Source: Megalonaias nervosa (taxonomy: Eukaryota > Mollusca > Bivalvia > Unionida > Unionidae). From it: a stretch of DNA of 64,000 bases. The position numbers and the translations under genes were made by a program. The stretch covers positions 1-64,000 of the forward strand of contig JAECUM010011002.1 in the NCBI GenBank assembly GCA_016617855.1, given 5' to 3'. This document shows positions 24,725 to 38,882 of this stretch, in pieces; position 1 is the stretch's first letter; each line of letters starts with the position of its first letter. The notes beneath the pieces were generated by a model. The model worked only from the letters and a program-made list of their open reading frames with translations. It had not been told where the DNA came from and made no database searches.

Positions 24725-24899
24725 CTATAAATATATATTATGACAAGATATTTGTATCAGATTTAAGATAAATTGCCCATATGCCCTTTCCTTATCATGA
24801 AACTGATAAGACTGCAACACTTTCGAAAACAATTTGTATGCATTGGGTATTTTACTCTTGACTAGGTATGTATGTGTATGTTTATGTAGGTATGTATTT

Positions 24900-27110
24900 A
24901 TGTATGTTCTTGTTGTTCGATGTCGAAGATGACTATGACATTATTAACTGGTTTCTGGCAGAACGTGATTGTGATGAGGCCATTTTGTGCTCCGAATTGT
25001 CTGTGGCATACTAGATAGTGAATGCCGTTTGTGTTTGCTTGATCAATAGAGGATGTGTTACACTTCTGAGACTGATGATGCTCGACCCTCTCCACTGTCT
25101 CTGCAAGTCTCCTCAATAATATGTAATTCCGAGAGAAGAGACTGCGTCAAGTGGAGCGATTATGTGCGAGAACTTCATTGCCCTTGGTTTAATATTGAAG
25201 TGTTTCAATGATAACTTGAGGGAAGCTAGGAAGCATTTCTTTTGGCCACCCCGAGATCGCTTTCCCTCCTTAAGCTTGACGTACAAGATCTTTTTTACTC
25301 GCTCTTCTGATATCCTTATGACATGGGCTACCCATCTCAACCGTAGTTTCCTTAGCAGAGTGTGGATGCTTGGAATGCCTGCTCATGTGAGAACCTCAGT
25401 GTCTGGAACCATGTCCTGACATCTTATCCTAACAGCTTCCACAGGCAGCCCACGTGAGAATGATTCAGCTTCTTGGCATGGCATATGCTCACCGTCCAGG
25501 TGTCGCAAGCACACAGCGGTGTCGGCAACTGAATAGCTTTGTAGACCTTAAGTTTAATTTCTAGACTGATGCCTCTGCGCTCCCAAACATTTGTGCGTAG
25601 TTTGCCAAGGTCAAACTTGTTATAGAAATTCTGACATTGGTTTCATCATCTACGGTGACGGCACTGGACAGTGTGCTGTCGAGATAATTGACCGTGTCCA
25701 CTGCCAGGGATGTTTGGCCATTACTGTGATGGCGGGCTCTACTTTCCTTGTGCAGGTTGGTGCATTGCCTCTGTCTTGATGATATTAAATGTGAGACCGA
25801 ACTCCACACAAGATGAAGAGAAATAGGCCAAATTATGTGGCATGTCAGGCTCAGATTAGGCATTCAAGGAATATTTGTCAGCAAATAGGAGTTCACAATC
25901 AGTCACTTCTAGTAACGTCGTCTTCGCCTGTAGCCTCCTCCGATTGAAGAGCCTCCCGTCAGTCCGGTATCTGATGCAGATCTCAGTGTTATAATCATGG
26001 AAGGCGTCGGTAAGGATGGCAGCGAACATCATTCGGAGAAGGGCTGGGGCTCTCACACAGCCTTGCTTCACTTCATTAGTGACGGGAATGGTTCAGATGA
26101 CTTGCCGTTGTGCACGTCACAAGCGACCATGACATCATGGAATGTCCTAACCATCACGATGCATTTCTCTGGGAAACAAATCTCTGGCATATCTTCCAAA
26201 GGCTTCCAAAGCGGCTAAATGTGTCGTCGTTTTCTCTCCTGGAGCTGACGAGCTGCAAACGGCATGCCTGTGGTATCTCGTCCTTTCTTGAAGCCACGAT
26301 GATGATTCGGCAGGATTTCGAAAGTTATTAACAGCAAGAAGATGCCCCGATGGTTGTCACATAATTGTTGGATGTCTTTCCGCTTGTACAAGTGGACTAC
26401 TGCGGCGTCTTTGTACTCATAGGGAATAGTTTCCCTGAGCTCAGAGTGACTGGATTAGTTCAGTCAGTTTCTATGCCGTATGAGATTTCTGTTGATACAG
26501 CATCTGCTCTAGGTGCTTTTCCATTTGAGAGCAGGTTAATTGCTTTCATCGTCCCAGGCAGCGTTGGGGTACCAGTAAATGTTATGCTGATTTCCATTTG
26601 CAACTATCATTTCCCTCTTGATATATGACTGTTGATTGAGGATGCTGTTGAAGTGTTCTGCCTATCACTGAAGTATCTTTTCTTTGTCACATAGCAATGT
26701 GGTGCTGTCAGCACTCAGTTTAGGATATGCTGCTAAAGAATGGCCAGTAAATTGTCTTCACAGACGATCTTCATGCCGTTCCCTCTCGGTAGCTGTGATT
26801 TGTTGGCTAATTCAACAGCAGAGTCATTTTAGCTGTTCTTTACCTCGGTCACAGTACAAGAAATATGTGCATAATCTCCGTCACTCTCTCATCCAGATTT
26901 GAAGAACTCCTGTGGCACGACAACGTCGAAACTTCTGGATTCAAGTACAGATGCAGTGGATGGGCATCAGTTCTTACTGCACATGAGAGGATGCCGTGAT
27001 GCTGTCTACGCATCTCTTGCTATCTGCCTTCACAGCTGTGGGTGGGAATATCTGCTCGTCTTCCTGATCCACAAGAAATGACTTTCCACAGGGATTTAGG
27101 TATAGCCATC
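24900..27110 (-). mobile_element. LINE relic A, copy 3
   Basis: This is an older relative of the elements at 4.2-6.3 and 16.6-18.7 kb. It shows MKQGCVRAPALLRMMF, LQAKTTLLEV, and VKKILYVKLKEGKRS with GGQKKCFLASLK on the minus strand, with frameshifts. The 3' (TGTA)-like run at 24866-24905 is degenerate. It adjoins the decayed A' exon at 24568, so it is the same exon-LINE arrangement at greater age. Confidence 0.82.
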
Positions 27111-27390
27111 CATTCTGACTCAACAGCCATGGTACCGTCTGCAGCTACATAACTGTAGGAAATGCTTATGTTCTCAAAATGAGTGAATGATTTCAAAAGT
27201 GCGTGAATGGAATGATTGAATAAACAATGGAAAAATCTATAATTTGACTTATGTCCATAGCAATTTCGTCAGCTGCTAAGGTCCGACCTTCAAAGAAATA
27301 TTTACTATGATCACGAATATTTCATTTCACATGGTTTCACTATGTAGTTTTTCATATTTTGATAAATTTGTTTATAAGTTTTAAATAAGG
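26860..27390. repeat. Unclassified repeat adjoining LINE relic A, copy 2
   Basis: Partner of 18990-19520 with substitutions and small indels. It ends where LINE relic B copy 4 begins, so it separates two convergent LINE relics. Confidence 0.6.
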
Positions 27391-27399
27391 ATTGATCCA

Positions 27400-28070
27400 G
27401 TGAGGCATGAAGTACTCTGGGTTACCATGGGTAAACTTAATGGGAACAAACTCACAAACACAATCCAAGAATTAAAAAGAAACTCTTAAAGTGCAGTTCT
27501 TGTAAAAGACAGAGATGGGGAGTGGTTTTCAACAACGGTGGGCGTGCGTCAAGGTTCTTAATCTCAAATACATTGACATCTTCTTGGTGAACATCTTATA
27601 TCAGATGACTAAGAACAACATTTATAAACTTTAACTGTTGGAGGACGCGTCATCACAAACCTATGATAGCCAGACGACATCAATGGATTTGCACAGGCTA
27701 CTATGGTAAACGAGGGAAGTTCAATAATAGAAGCAAAATCCAGAATACCTTTGGCTGTAGGTGCCCTCTCCAAAATGAAAAGCGTCATTACGAAGATCAG
27801 AGTGAGACTATTTAGGGCACTGGTTAAAACAATATTTCCAAACACCTGTGAAGAATTGACTTTAATTAAAGAGACTGAAGGAAGAATAAGACTCCTAAAA
27901 AATGTTACTGTATGAATGTTTAAAACACGATACGATAGATACAATTTAAGCTTCCGTTTCATCGACTGCAGAACAAACGAAGAAGTATACAACACCGTCC
28001 ATTCATCTACTTGAGACCATGATGATCTCGTACCAATCGTTAGAAAGGGAAGACCTCTCTAATAGAAGCG
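27400..28070 (+). mobile_element. LINE relic B, copy 4
   Basis: Reads DPVRHEVLWVTMGKLNGNKL, then GEWFSTTVGVRQG and, later, SRIPLAVGALSKMKSVITK with IRVRLFRALVKTIFPN. It precedes the B exon at 28525 in the same arrangement as copies 1 and 2. Several frames are needed to read it. Confidence 0.8.
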
Positions 28071-28524
28071 TTAGTACAGGAAAAAATGAACAACTGTACC
28101 AAATTCTTTTATGCGTCACAAAACAGCTAGTCCTACAGTGAACGATCCGAAACCTTGAGGATATATCGGGTACAGATCAGCAAAACATTAAGAAGATATC
28201 GACGTTACATAAAAGACAGAATAAATACAATGTATTCTTACCCTCAATTCTGCGATGAATACTCCGTAATATAACTCCATACCTTAAACAAACATTAAAA
28301 TAGTACGCGATTCGGGATGAATGACATAAGCATTGCCTTCATAATAAGAAATTCAATTACGTTTCGCAAATCGACATCACTCAATACACTGTATAACGTA
28401 TGAGAGCAAAGAAAAACAGAAAACTATTTCTTTGGTACACTTAATGATGCAGAGTAGAGAAAACTTGAAACAATCTGGGAAATTGCTAGGGTTTATATTT
28501 CAGCTTGTGCCGGTATTTACTCAC

Positions 28525-28683
28525 CAACACATTGTGTCTGAGATGTGGATGCAACTTGGTTGGTTGTGGTTCCACTGGGACACGAGATGCAGGAGGTCTG
28601 CTCCGTACTTGGCTGGTAGGTACCAACAGGGCAAGCTTGGCAATTACCATTCGTATTCCGGAAGAAACCAGAATTACATATAG
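28525..28683 (-). CDS. GCC2/GCC3 module exon, class B
   Basis: The acceptor is AATACAG and the donor GTGAGTA. It reads AICNSGFFRNTNGNCQAC, then STEQTSCISC and TNQVASTSQTQC. The N-S after cysteine 1 and T-Q-C at the end are shared with the B exons at 6879 and 12402, and all three have the same reverse-oriented LINE relic beside them. The 159-bp frame is open although the neighbouring exons at 23.8-24.7 kb and 29.6 kb are broken. Confidence 0.88.
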
Positions 28684-28799
28684 CTGTATTGAAACAAAAT
28701 GTAACATTTTAATTGCTATTTCACCATCACCAATTTTGAAATCATTTGTAGAGTATAATACTTTAAATGAAAAAAAAAAACAAACTACGAGATATCATT

Positions 28800-29296
28800 T
28801 TTAACAGATTACCAGTCGAACATAATGAACTAAATTGTTGTTCTTCACAATTTCATTAACTGCTACAATATCATCAAAATAATTTAAAGCTTTTCAGAAG
28901 GATTAAGATATTAAAGAAGACTGGGCACTTTTCTTCTACTTATTTATCTGAAGTATTTCAGAGACAGAGAGGCTTCATGCAATCATGTGCGGAGAATATA
29001 AAATTCCCATTGATAGTTTACGTGAACAACCCAAAGTGCATCAAGTTTTATTTATATATTTATTTATGTATACATGTATTTATTTATTATTTTATTTATC
29101 CACATGAGTATAGGCATGAACAAATATAATCACTCTATAACTATATATAATTTACAGATGCAGAATAATTTTCCCAATACAAACTGAAATTTAAGTTCAT
29201 TCTTACAATGCTACGAAATTGGAGAATCATCATTAAATCTACATTTCAAGATATATAATTTGAACTGTAATAAAATAACCTAACCATATCATCCGC

Positions 29297-29334
<38 letters not shown>

Positions 29335-29550
29335 CTAGAACAAATCGTATCTTTTGCACAGTAAATCCTACCTCTCCTTGCAATCACCCTTTATCCACTA
29401 TATAACGTTTGTCTACATTAATTATGTTTACTGTCACAGCACAAAAAGGAATACAGTTTCTACAGAGTTCTTTAAATGAGCGCATACATTAATCTTTTCT
29501 TTTTCTAATTTCATCTCCAAACATCAGTTGTGAGTAACATTCTCCTTATC
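28800..29550. other. Non-coding stretch, presumed intron
   Basis: 28.8-28.95 kb resembles the intron beyond the B exons at 6879 and 12402. 29.2-29.52 kb resembles 340-620, the left edge of the segmental duplication. No exon is seen. Confidence 0.6.
29301..29330. repeat. (CT)n microsatellite
   Basis: A 30-base CT run in the fragment that resembles the left edge of the segmental duplication. Confidence 0.95.
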
Positions 29551-29633
29551 TCCGGAGGACGGCTGGTAAGTTCCTAAAGAACAGACCTGGCAGAATCCCA
29601 GAGGGTTGAAGAAAGAGCCCGCTGGGCAAACAG
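29551..29633 (-). pseudogene. Truncated class A' module exon
   Basis: Only the first half survives: AVCPAGSFFNPLGFCQVC, then SLGTYQPSSG. After GGA the sequence changes to unrelated bases, removing three cysteines and the donor. It is closest to the exon at 37365. Upstream lies a 96-bp (AT)n run, and the sequence at 29.2-29.5 kb resembles the left edge of the segmental duplication at 0.34-0.6 kb, so a rearrangement breakpoint probably destroyed this copy. Confidence 0.75.
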
Positions 29634-29687
29634 CTATTAATGGATAAAAGAACAAGAGGACCAGATTTTAGATAAAATACACTTGTG

Positions 29688-29791
<104 letters not shown>

Positions 29792-29997
29792 ACCAAGCGA
29801 GGACTTACACACATTGCACTGAATTGCACTGCAATCTGCACAGGTAGTGGAAAGCATAGTGCGATTAAGTGAACAGGTCTGTGCTCTATATTAAACATAG
29901 AACAGCACACATGTAAACAAGACTAAGGTAGTGTTAATAAGGTTTTTAATGTGGTGAACAATGTAGTGCACAATGAATAAAAGATATCAGGTTAATG

Positions 29998-30099
<102 letters not shown>

Positions 30100-30429
30100 T
30101 TCAAAGTGTGGGATCTCAACGTAAGATGGAGATGCCAGTTGTAACCGTGTGGACGGACTTCACTCAGTGGTTTTCGTTTCCAGACGCATTATTATGTATA
30201 TGGCTCTCTAGGTCAGCCTAGCTATAACATGGGCGTGACCAAAAGCGTCCACTAACGTAAACAGTCGCCAGGAAAATTGACTATCTGAAACTCTTAGCGG
30301 TTCTGACAAGAGAGCAACTGTGGAATCAGAATGTTCACGACATATTCCTTCCTGGAAGGAGGAAATAATACTGTATGTAAGATTAAAGATATGAAGGTTA
30401 TTACGGATGCTTGGGTGATCAAGTGATGG

Positions 30430-30435
<6 letters not shown>

Positions 30436-30489
<54 letters not shown>
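30436..30489. repeat. (AT)n microsatellite
   Basis: A 54-base AT run; the third in an 800-bp stretch. Confidence 0.97.
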
Positions 30490-30492
<3 letters not shown>

Positions 30493-31125
30493 TGTGTGAT
30501 TTGTCAAAAAAATGATTTATTTAGTGCTGAATATGTTCAAATCGGGTGGTTAGCGGTGAACACCATCTTCTGCCCAGTCCTCACCCCTAATTCACGTGTT
30601 TTCTTGTCTATTTAATGATAAAACATACGCAAAAGGGATATTATTTTTGGCTGTCATCACTGTGGCCCAGGGAAGATTATTGCAGTGACCGTTTAAAAAT
30701 ATCTTTCACTTACATTTAGCATATGCTTTTACAATGGGACGATAAATAGCAAAATGAGACAAATTATTGACAACAATTTAACATTCGACATGTCTTAGTT
30801 CATTTGCAAGATGCAAGTTGGAGATACCTTTCGTGATATATTTGTTGTGTTATGTATATCTATATTGTGTACATGATTGGAGATTTTTAGGGTCATTTTG
30901 TCAACAACATATTACATAGATGACTTTTGTCCACGATTGTAGACTAAACCTTAAGATGATATTTGTAAGCATGTTTTCTTGGATCGTAGTTCAGGACATT
31001 GGTTTTCCCGTTATATGGTCTACCTGATGTTTGTCATGTTCTTTACTAAATTTTAAGAAAGAGATTTACCTTGTTTACAACTTAAAATGGTCTGGAAATT
31101 AACTTTTGACCCTCATTGTAGTCCT

Positions 31126-31654
31126 CTTATTGTCTCTTAGGTTTTTAGATAACGGTTGTGATCAAAAGAGTTAATTATTCTAATTTTAACATCTGTCTAG
31201 TGGAATCAATTTTTTTTGTGGTTTGTCCAGTGATAATTTTTGGAGTATTCACGTATTTCAATTATTCATTGTAATTATTAAGTGCTAATTGATACTTTTG
31301 GATTAAATCACTATTTGGTGATTATTGTGAATTCATTCAAGGGTATTCTGGATTATATCATTGTGATACTTTAATATTGTTGGCACATCAGCACATTTAC
31401 GACATTGGCACATCAGTACATTCAAGATTGGAATTTATTTGAACCACCCCTGGAATTCATTCGGAACACTCTATACTTTTTGACTGTGACAGAACTTTTA
31501 GGACTCTTCGGCATTTAATTCACAAAACTGTATGTTCCTTTGCAATTTTTACTTCGCATTATAGAAAAATAAATTATTTTTTAAAATTTACTTAATGTGC
31601 TGGTTTTCTTTTTTTTTAATCTGTCACTTCGTTTAAGACCAAAGATTTGTAACA
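31126..31654 (+). mobile_element. LTR-like repeat, copy 1
   Basis: This stretch aligns, with mismatches, to the reverse complement of 62953-63460. Shared landmarks include ATCTGTCTAGTGGAATC, GGAATTCATTCGGAACACTC and TTTAATTCACAA. It ends TTTGTAACA, a typical LTR terminus. The left boundary is unclear and no internal retrotransposon genes are seen beside it, so a solo LTR is likely. Confidence 0.55.
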
Positions 31655-31888
31655 GTTGGTTTATACTTTGGAACGATGATGAATGATTGACAATGCTGTC
31701 TGAGATTTCCATCATCATCATCATCATCAACACGAACGAATTCCAATAAAAAAATCAAATAATGGATTTCTACTTTAGAAAGTGGACACGATGATAATAT
31801 TTACTGTTTACACACTCAATTTATCTTTGTCGTTCTATAAAATCTTTTTATATGATATTTAGTATTATCTGAGGAACAGTAAAACAAC

Positions 31889-31960
<72 letters not shown>

Positions 31961-34900
31961 TAGATTTAGAATAATAATAGCACAGTATTGGAACCAGTGT
32001 ACATGAATTCTCTTACTTCTGGTAGAATTATACACTTTTTTTCCAGTGTAACTAAGGATTGGAAGTAAACGAAAGGGCAAAAGTAAGGGATATGTAACAA
32101 ATTACGCGTACAGTGTACAGAAGGAAAACAATATCATATACACACATTCCCGGCAGGCGCTCAGATTACTGGAAATAAATGGTACATGGCCACATTTGCC
32201 TATACTCTGACAACAATAGCAGTAAATGCAACAACATCTACTACTACTACAACTACTAGTCCATAGATACACTTTAACTCATTTCCTTGTAGATTTATTA
32301 TATAATTCAATATAAAGAAGATCGGTAGTTAGTGCGCCCGTTTGCACTAATTAATGGGATTATCACTATCATCTTTTCGTCATCATTATCTTCATTTTTC
32401 TTATATGCAATGTAAACTGTATTCATTATTAATTAATGATAATCTCCATACACAGCGATATACCACTGGTTTTTTTGTAACAGATAATTGTGCACTTTGA
32501 TAATTGTATTAACACTTCGTTGTTCACTAGAGAGCACTACATTTTGTATCAGTGTACTACACCATAGTTTTTTATTGGTGTGGTTACTCACAGATTGACA
32601 TCATTTGAGTAACCCCCTTGTGACAAAAGTTAAAGTATTTTATGTGTTCATGTTTTTTTCCATATGTGTGTGTTTCTTGTATTAATTTTATTAAATTTCG
32701 TTGTTATTAAATTTTGAGTAAGGGTTTGTACACCGTTCAAAGTTTTTATTTCTTCTAATATATCAAATTTCTGGAGTTGTTTTATAATTCATAATCATAG
32801 TTTCGTATAAGTCTAAAGTTTAATAAATAAAAGCTAAATTAAATTAATTCATATTTAATTTCTATTAAGTATAGTTTTATAGTTTTAATAAATAGATATC
32901 TATTATGTTTCTGCTTTGCGCATAGGTTGTTTGAGATCTTAATTAGGCACGAGCAGCATTCACACAACGCTTTCGCGATCACGTGAACACTAGTTCAGGT
33001 GCCACGAGTTTCTTGTCTAATACATGAATAACAATTTTGATCGTAAATATAATATTAAGTGGCTATAGTTAGGTTACTAATAATTTAATAATTTAATAAT
33101 CATTTATTCAAGTACTACATGAATAATTGTTTAGTTTAGTCAATTTAATCGTAATCAGTAACTTTTGAAAATTCAGCTATAATATTTATTGGTAAAGTTA
33201 AATTAATAACATTAAACTGTTTTATAAGTGTTCTTCGCATTCGTTTAAGTTGTTTCAACATTTCTTACGTAATATGAATCATAAGTCCGTTTTCCATTGC
33301 GTAAAGTCATCTTTTAATCCATACAGTATGGCGAGTGTCCTTTCTCCCTGGTCACAGGAAGGAGTCTCAATATCGCAATTTTGTCGATCTGTCCTTTCTC
33401 CCTGCTCAACAGGAAGGAGTCTCATCATCGCATATTGTATTCCATTTATTTTGTATTTCATTAATTTCTTTTAATATTCTTGCTCGATGGCCTTTATTCA
33501 AAGTCCGTTTCGTTTCCGTTCGTTTGATTCTGTAATTCTTCCTCTGTTTATCTGACATTTTGGAACTAGGAGGCTCCTGTACTGAGTAGACTGCTTGCTG
33601 ACAAGACCTTCCGTAATGTCACCATAGTTCAATACTATGTTTACTATTGATCATTGCCCTGTGTACTAATGTCCACTACCGTGTGTATTAAAGTAAACCA
33701 CGTGGTGTATAATGAGTGCATTACTTCTGCACTATTACACAAGATGATAAGGATAACATAATGGGTAACTCTGTGTTTGTATGCACTATTGTATGGGGGT
33801 GGGGGCTGGATATTCACAAATACGTCCATCTGGATTGCAATAAAGACCCATATAACGAATGACGACACCTTTCAATTTACCTGGCAACATTGTCTTTTCC
33901 AGCATATGCACATAACCATCAACTTTGAAATGCAAGTTTAACAACTTCCTAATCTGCAAATGCAAAATCAGTTTGGAAATATATCTGTTTGTTGCATAAT
34001 TTCTTTCAAATTTTCTTCAAATAAGTGTTGAAGTAAGTTTACTGTTTATTTAAGTAAAGATAAAAACAAAATTCCTTTTCAACCAAGTGCTTGTAAATTA
34101 TACACGTTATCTACTCCTTAAACTTAATCAAGATTAAACTTGCTGTACCCCCATTGCCTCCAAGCACAAATTGATAGAATAAAGCTTTCACTGAGATTTT
34201 TCAAAAAGAGCATAGATTATTTGGCATTATGTTTACTTTTCTTCAAATAATTTATCGCTTTGGAAATTCTGCGCAAACATCTTAGTTTGAAGCCATGTAA
34301 TGTTAGGACATCGCGTTACCTTCCAACTACTCCTTTCAGGAAAGAAGCTTGACAAATTCATTTTCATCAAGAATATAATATTCTCTTTTCCAGTTAAGTG
34401 TTTTGCAAATTGTTTTACAGCCCGATATATTACACTAAAGTTTCCAATTCCTATACTACGAAGAATCCCTGTTTGTTCTGATGAATTTGTCTTTATTTTC
34501 TGTAGCAAATCTATTTTAGAATTTTAAATATCCTGGAGTCTCTTTTCTCGCATTCAAGTTATAACTGTTATCCAGGTTAAATTAATCGAATCTATACACG
34601 TATTGATATTAAATAAATTAAGGTCATCCTCATAATAAACTTTAATAACGACTTTTATTTTAATTGTTTTCTCTCGACTCACTTCAAATAAAACTTACAC
34701 AACAGTGACTCTTCCTGTTAACATATACTTATAGCTGTGTGGCGTGGGGTGGATGGGTATGAATTTGGTAACCTCAGTCACAGAGAGTAGGTTTTAATAA
34801 TGGTACATTTTTGATGACAGGGATGGGAGAGCTATTTAACAAATGCAGCAGTATATGTTTAATTTCCCTAATATTTTATTATGGTTTCATCTAACCATAT

Positions 34901-35186
34901 CATTTAACTATGTGGAAATTTTAATACCCACTTGATAAAATAAATGAATAATTCTTAGCCACTTTTGTAAAGCAATAATCCAACGTGAAAGGTGATTATA
35001 AAGGAGTGTTTCAAATTCAATAATCAGTTGCCTGTGAGATATTGTGAATAAAATATGTCTGATTTTGCAGAGGAATTTGAAAAATCAAAACAATCTACAA
35101 AACTTGTGACAGAAATATTTAATAAAATATTTAATACAATTGAATACGTAAGAGATATTGTCATCTAAAATACAATAATTTCTTAC
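31655..35186. other. AT-rich non-coding stretch, presumed intron
   Basis: Very AT-rich. At 33328-33440 a roughly 55-bp unit (GTCCTTTCTCCCTG... AGGAAGGAGTCTCA) occurs twice. No module exon or TE protein is recognisable. Short open frames here show no known domain. Confidence 0.55.
31890..31961. repeat. (TAAA)n followed by (TAA)n microsatellite
   Basis: TAAA units to 31920 pass into TAA units. Confidence 0.95.
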
Positions 35187-35345
35187 CCACACACTGTGAA
35201 GAGGAAGTGGAACCAGTCTGAAGCGTGGTTGTACCACTCTGGCATGAAATACAAGAAGACTGACCAGATGATGACTGGTAACTTCCAATGGAACAGGCCT
35301 GACAATTCCCCAGGGTGTTGACGAAAAATCCCGCTGAGCAAATGC
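35187..35345 (-). CDS. GCC2/GCC3 module exon, class A
   Basis: The acceptor is CTTTGCAG and the donor GTAAGA. It reads GICSAGFFVNTLGNCQAC, then SIGSYQSSSGQSSCISC and TGSTSSSQC. It differs from the array copies at several residues (FVN, GSYQS, QSS), so it is an older single-copy relative of them. Its introns are clearly homologous to those of the array, including the upstream GAACATTTGCATTCATGTGG stretch. Confidence 0.9.
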
Positions 35346-36652
35346 CTGCAAAGGAATGGACAGATCAGTTTAGTTAGACTTGAGATAAAGTATATTCATA
35401 CCTTTGTGGAACAAAACAAAAAGTAAACAAACGCAATATACTTAAACATCTTTAAGAACATTTGCATTCATGTGGTTATCTTTTTGTGAGAGACGGAAGG
35501 AGGTGGGGGGTCTTCATTGATACGTCGATCTAAATCACGATGAAGATTAACTTATAACTGATTACATCGTTAACGCTCATCTTTAAGTTTAGATGGGAAC
35601 ATTCAATTTTCGGTAGGTGCACTCCCATAAACACTGCCGATCGAATGTAGATATTTTGCACTATTAACAAATGTAAGAGCTGTTGGCCAAGAAATCTTGA
35701 TTTGTAAGACACAGAATGTTTAACATTATGTAGGTTTTGATGTTCTTTCCGTGAAGGCTTACCAATGTTTGCATCTTGAACCGTTTCTGATTATACTCAA
35801 ACATTATTTCCATTCTCTGATGCCTTCCGTCAGCTTGATTTTTTCAAATAGTTTAAAGAATTATCATTTTTGTAAGGGAGAACACATTGGATGGCTATTG
35901 GAAATCATTTGTACCCTGTTGTCGTTTTGAAAATGAGGTAGTGATAAATAAATCTAAATTACTCATTTTACACTGAAAAGCGTTTAGAATAACAAGACTT
36001 GGATGAAACAAGATAGTATTTTACCAACCAATAGACAACACCAAACAAAGAACTACCAGAGATTCAAAAGAATTGCATGATTTAGTAAGGGATGTGGAAC
36101 TTTGCACACGGCAAACGCTAACACGTCATGACTCGTTTGTGGACTCGCAGTCATAAGAAGTGATGTAAAAACATTTGATGATTTCGGAAAAGAGAAAGCC
36201 AAACAATGACGTAGCTAGATACTAAAATAATAAAGGAACACTAAGATTAAGAACGATGAAGAGAGAAATTGTGTTTGCCATTTCATATAAGATATGGAGT
36301 AACTTTGATATTCCTACAGCGAAAGACTTGATGTCAATAGCATATATAACATATAGATCATTTAAGTCTTGTGAAGAGATTCTAGAAAACTTGCATTACA
36401 CTATAATTCTGTCTTGTACTGATATTTCCAATAAGTACACCATGAAATAAAATATTAAAAGTGTACGAGATTTAAAACTCATAACATCGATATTTCATGC
36501 CAATTTAGGCAAAACTATACAAATGACTGTTGAAGTAAATAAGATAATGACGAAAAATATTTTGTGCATAGTAGTTGATACAGAGCTAAGGAGAATTGCA
36601 TATTAATTTGGTTTACTACTAGCGTTAATCTTCCAGCGTTTGATTTACTCAC

Positions 36653-36811
36653 CAACGCACTGTGCTTGAGATGTTGATGCGACTTGATTGGTTGTGGTTC
36701 CACTGGGACACGAAATACACGAGGACTGCTCAGTACTCGGCTGGTAGGTACCAACTAAACAAGCTTGACAAGTACCACTCGTAGCCCGAAAGAACCCTGA
36801 ACTACATATAG
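36653..36811 (-). CDS. GCC2/GCC3 module exon, class B
   Basis: The exon reads AICSSGFFRATSGTCQACL, then STEQSSCISCPSGT and TNQVASTSQAQC, with six cysteines. Leucine replaces the usual proline after the third cysteine. Donor GTGAGTA is strong; the acceptor is CATTCCAG. It is the middle exon of the intact A'-B-A group at 35.2-37.5 kb. Confidence 0.9.
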
Positions 36812-37364
36812 CTGGAATGAAACAAAATGCAATTTTGAACCCTTGTTTCGTAGTCATGACATTTTTAAATTATTTACATAGAATGATGTGTTGAAATCGT
36901 GGTTCAAATTCCCGTATATTTTATTGTTATGTTTCTTTTAGCGCATTACCAGTACAAATCACGTACCAAATAGAGATTTATCAAACTCGATTTGATTGCT
37001 TGTATTTATTAATATACTTGAATGTATTTGACAAATTCCCTCATTATCACGTCCATTGCTTACAGTTTAGCATATCGACAGCTGATCTAAAATACAGCCA
37101 AGTCATCTCGGTGGAGTCATCTTTGATTTGCAGATTGACAGAGAACATTATATATATGATTGAATGGCATTGATATATTTTTTGAAAATGTATATTCCAT
37201 ACAAAAGTGACAACATTAAAGCATTTCAGTTTCATTAATCGGTTGATTCAAAGATTTTCTGTAAATAACATTTTCGTGTTATCGAGGTGTTGTAAAATAA
37301 ATCAGTGTCGCTAAAGTAATAATTCTTGTAATATAGGGTTATAACTAGGGTAGAATTTTCTTAC

Positions 37365-37523
37365 CGACACACTGTGTGGAGGAAGTGGATCCAGTCTGAA
37401 GCGTGGTGGTACCAGACTGGCATGAAATACAAGACGTTTGTCCGGAGGACGGCTGGTAAGTTCCTAAAGCACAGACCTGGCAGAATCCCAGAGGGTTGAA
37501 GAAAGAGCCCGCTGAGCAAGCAG
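37365..37523 (-). CDS. GCC2/GCC3 module exon, class A'
   Basis: The donor is GTAAGA and the acceptor GTTTGTAG... CAGC boundary gives AACSAGSFFNPLGFCQVC, then ALGTYQPSSGQTSCISC and TGSTSSTQC. The ALGTY and LGFCQ residues define class A', shared with exons at 3824, 16224 and the broken ones at 24568 and 29551. It heads an intact A'-B-A group with the exons at 36653 and 35187. Confidence 0.9.
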
Positions 37524-38346
37524 CTACAAATGGATAAAAGAACAAGAATACCAGAGTTTTGATAAAATATACTTGTGGCCTTTGCACAAAAGGATGCCGT
37601 TAAATTTCTTGACAATATACTGCAACACTTACAAATACATGCGCATGTATGGGGTGCTTTTCTTTTTGACTATGTTTGCATGTGTGCGTCATTAGTGAAC
37701 AATGCTATGCTCTATCATAAACATAGTATTGTACAAAAGTGAACAAGAATATACCGTACTGTTAATAAGGTTGTCATTGTGCTAAACAATGTATTGCTCA
37801 CTGGTAGAAAGGTAAATCGTGCTAAACTTTGATGAACATTGAAATGATCTTGGCAGATATTTGTTGAGATTTGGCATGAATGCTAATGTTCTCAACATGA
37901 ATGAGTTCGGAGTGCTTGAATTCATGACTGAATGAATACACAGTGGTGGAACCTTTTAGATCGCTAATGTACATAATAATTATTTCAATAATTGTTAATT
38001 ATAATCCGAGCATCAAGGAAATATTTAATAGGATAGCGAACTTTTTTTAAAAAATATTTATGACAGGATGCGATCACCTGCATTATATCTACAACCAGAA
38101 TCAGATCTGCATGTTTACATATTGCATTATCTGCAAAAATGAGGGTATATGCGTGTGCAAATCAGATGGAAACAAATATGACCTATGATGATTTCTTGAG
38201 GAGGCAAGTACAAATAATGTGGGTGTGTGGGCTGTTGAATCACACCCACAACGGGAAATTTTAAATGAGAATGTTCACGGCATATCTCTACCTGTATGAT
38301 GAAAGTTATTAAGGATTCCTGTTTGATCAGATGCTGTCCAGGCAGC

Positions 38347-38483
<137 letters not shown>

Positions 38484-38882
38484 TTATATGAATGAATGTG
38501 TGTGTGGAATTTGGTAACGTCAGTCATAAAGTTTTAATAACGGCACACTTTTGATAACAGGGATAGGTGATTCTTTTAACAGTTGCCGCAGCATTTCATT
38601 TTCCAAACTTTGTTATTATGATTTAATTTCACTATAATGTTTAACTATGTGCTAACTTTTATGCCTCAATGATAAAAAAATGATAATCCTTAGATACTTT
38701 TGTAAAGCAATAAACAATCCTGAAAAGTGACAACAAAGGGAGCGTTTCAAATTCATTAATCAGTTGCCTGTGAGACTGAAAATTCAAAACAATCTGCAAA
38801 ACATGCCAATGAAATATTTAATAAAATATTAAATACAGATGAATAAGTAAACAATAACCTGATTTATGCTACAATGCCTTAC

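Noticed and set aside
24559..24771. Plus-strand 70-codon open frame
   Set aside because: It is antisense to the decayed A' exon and has no domain of its own.
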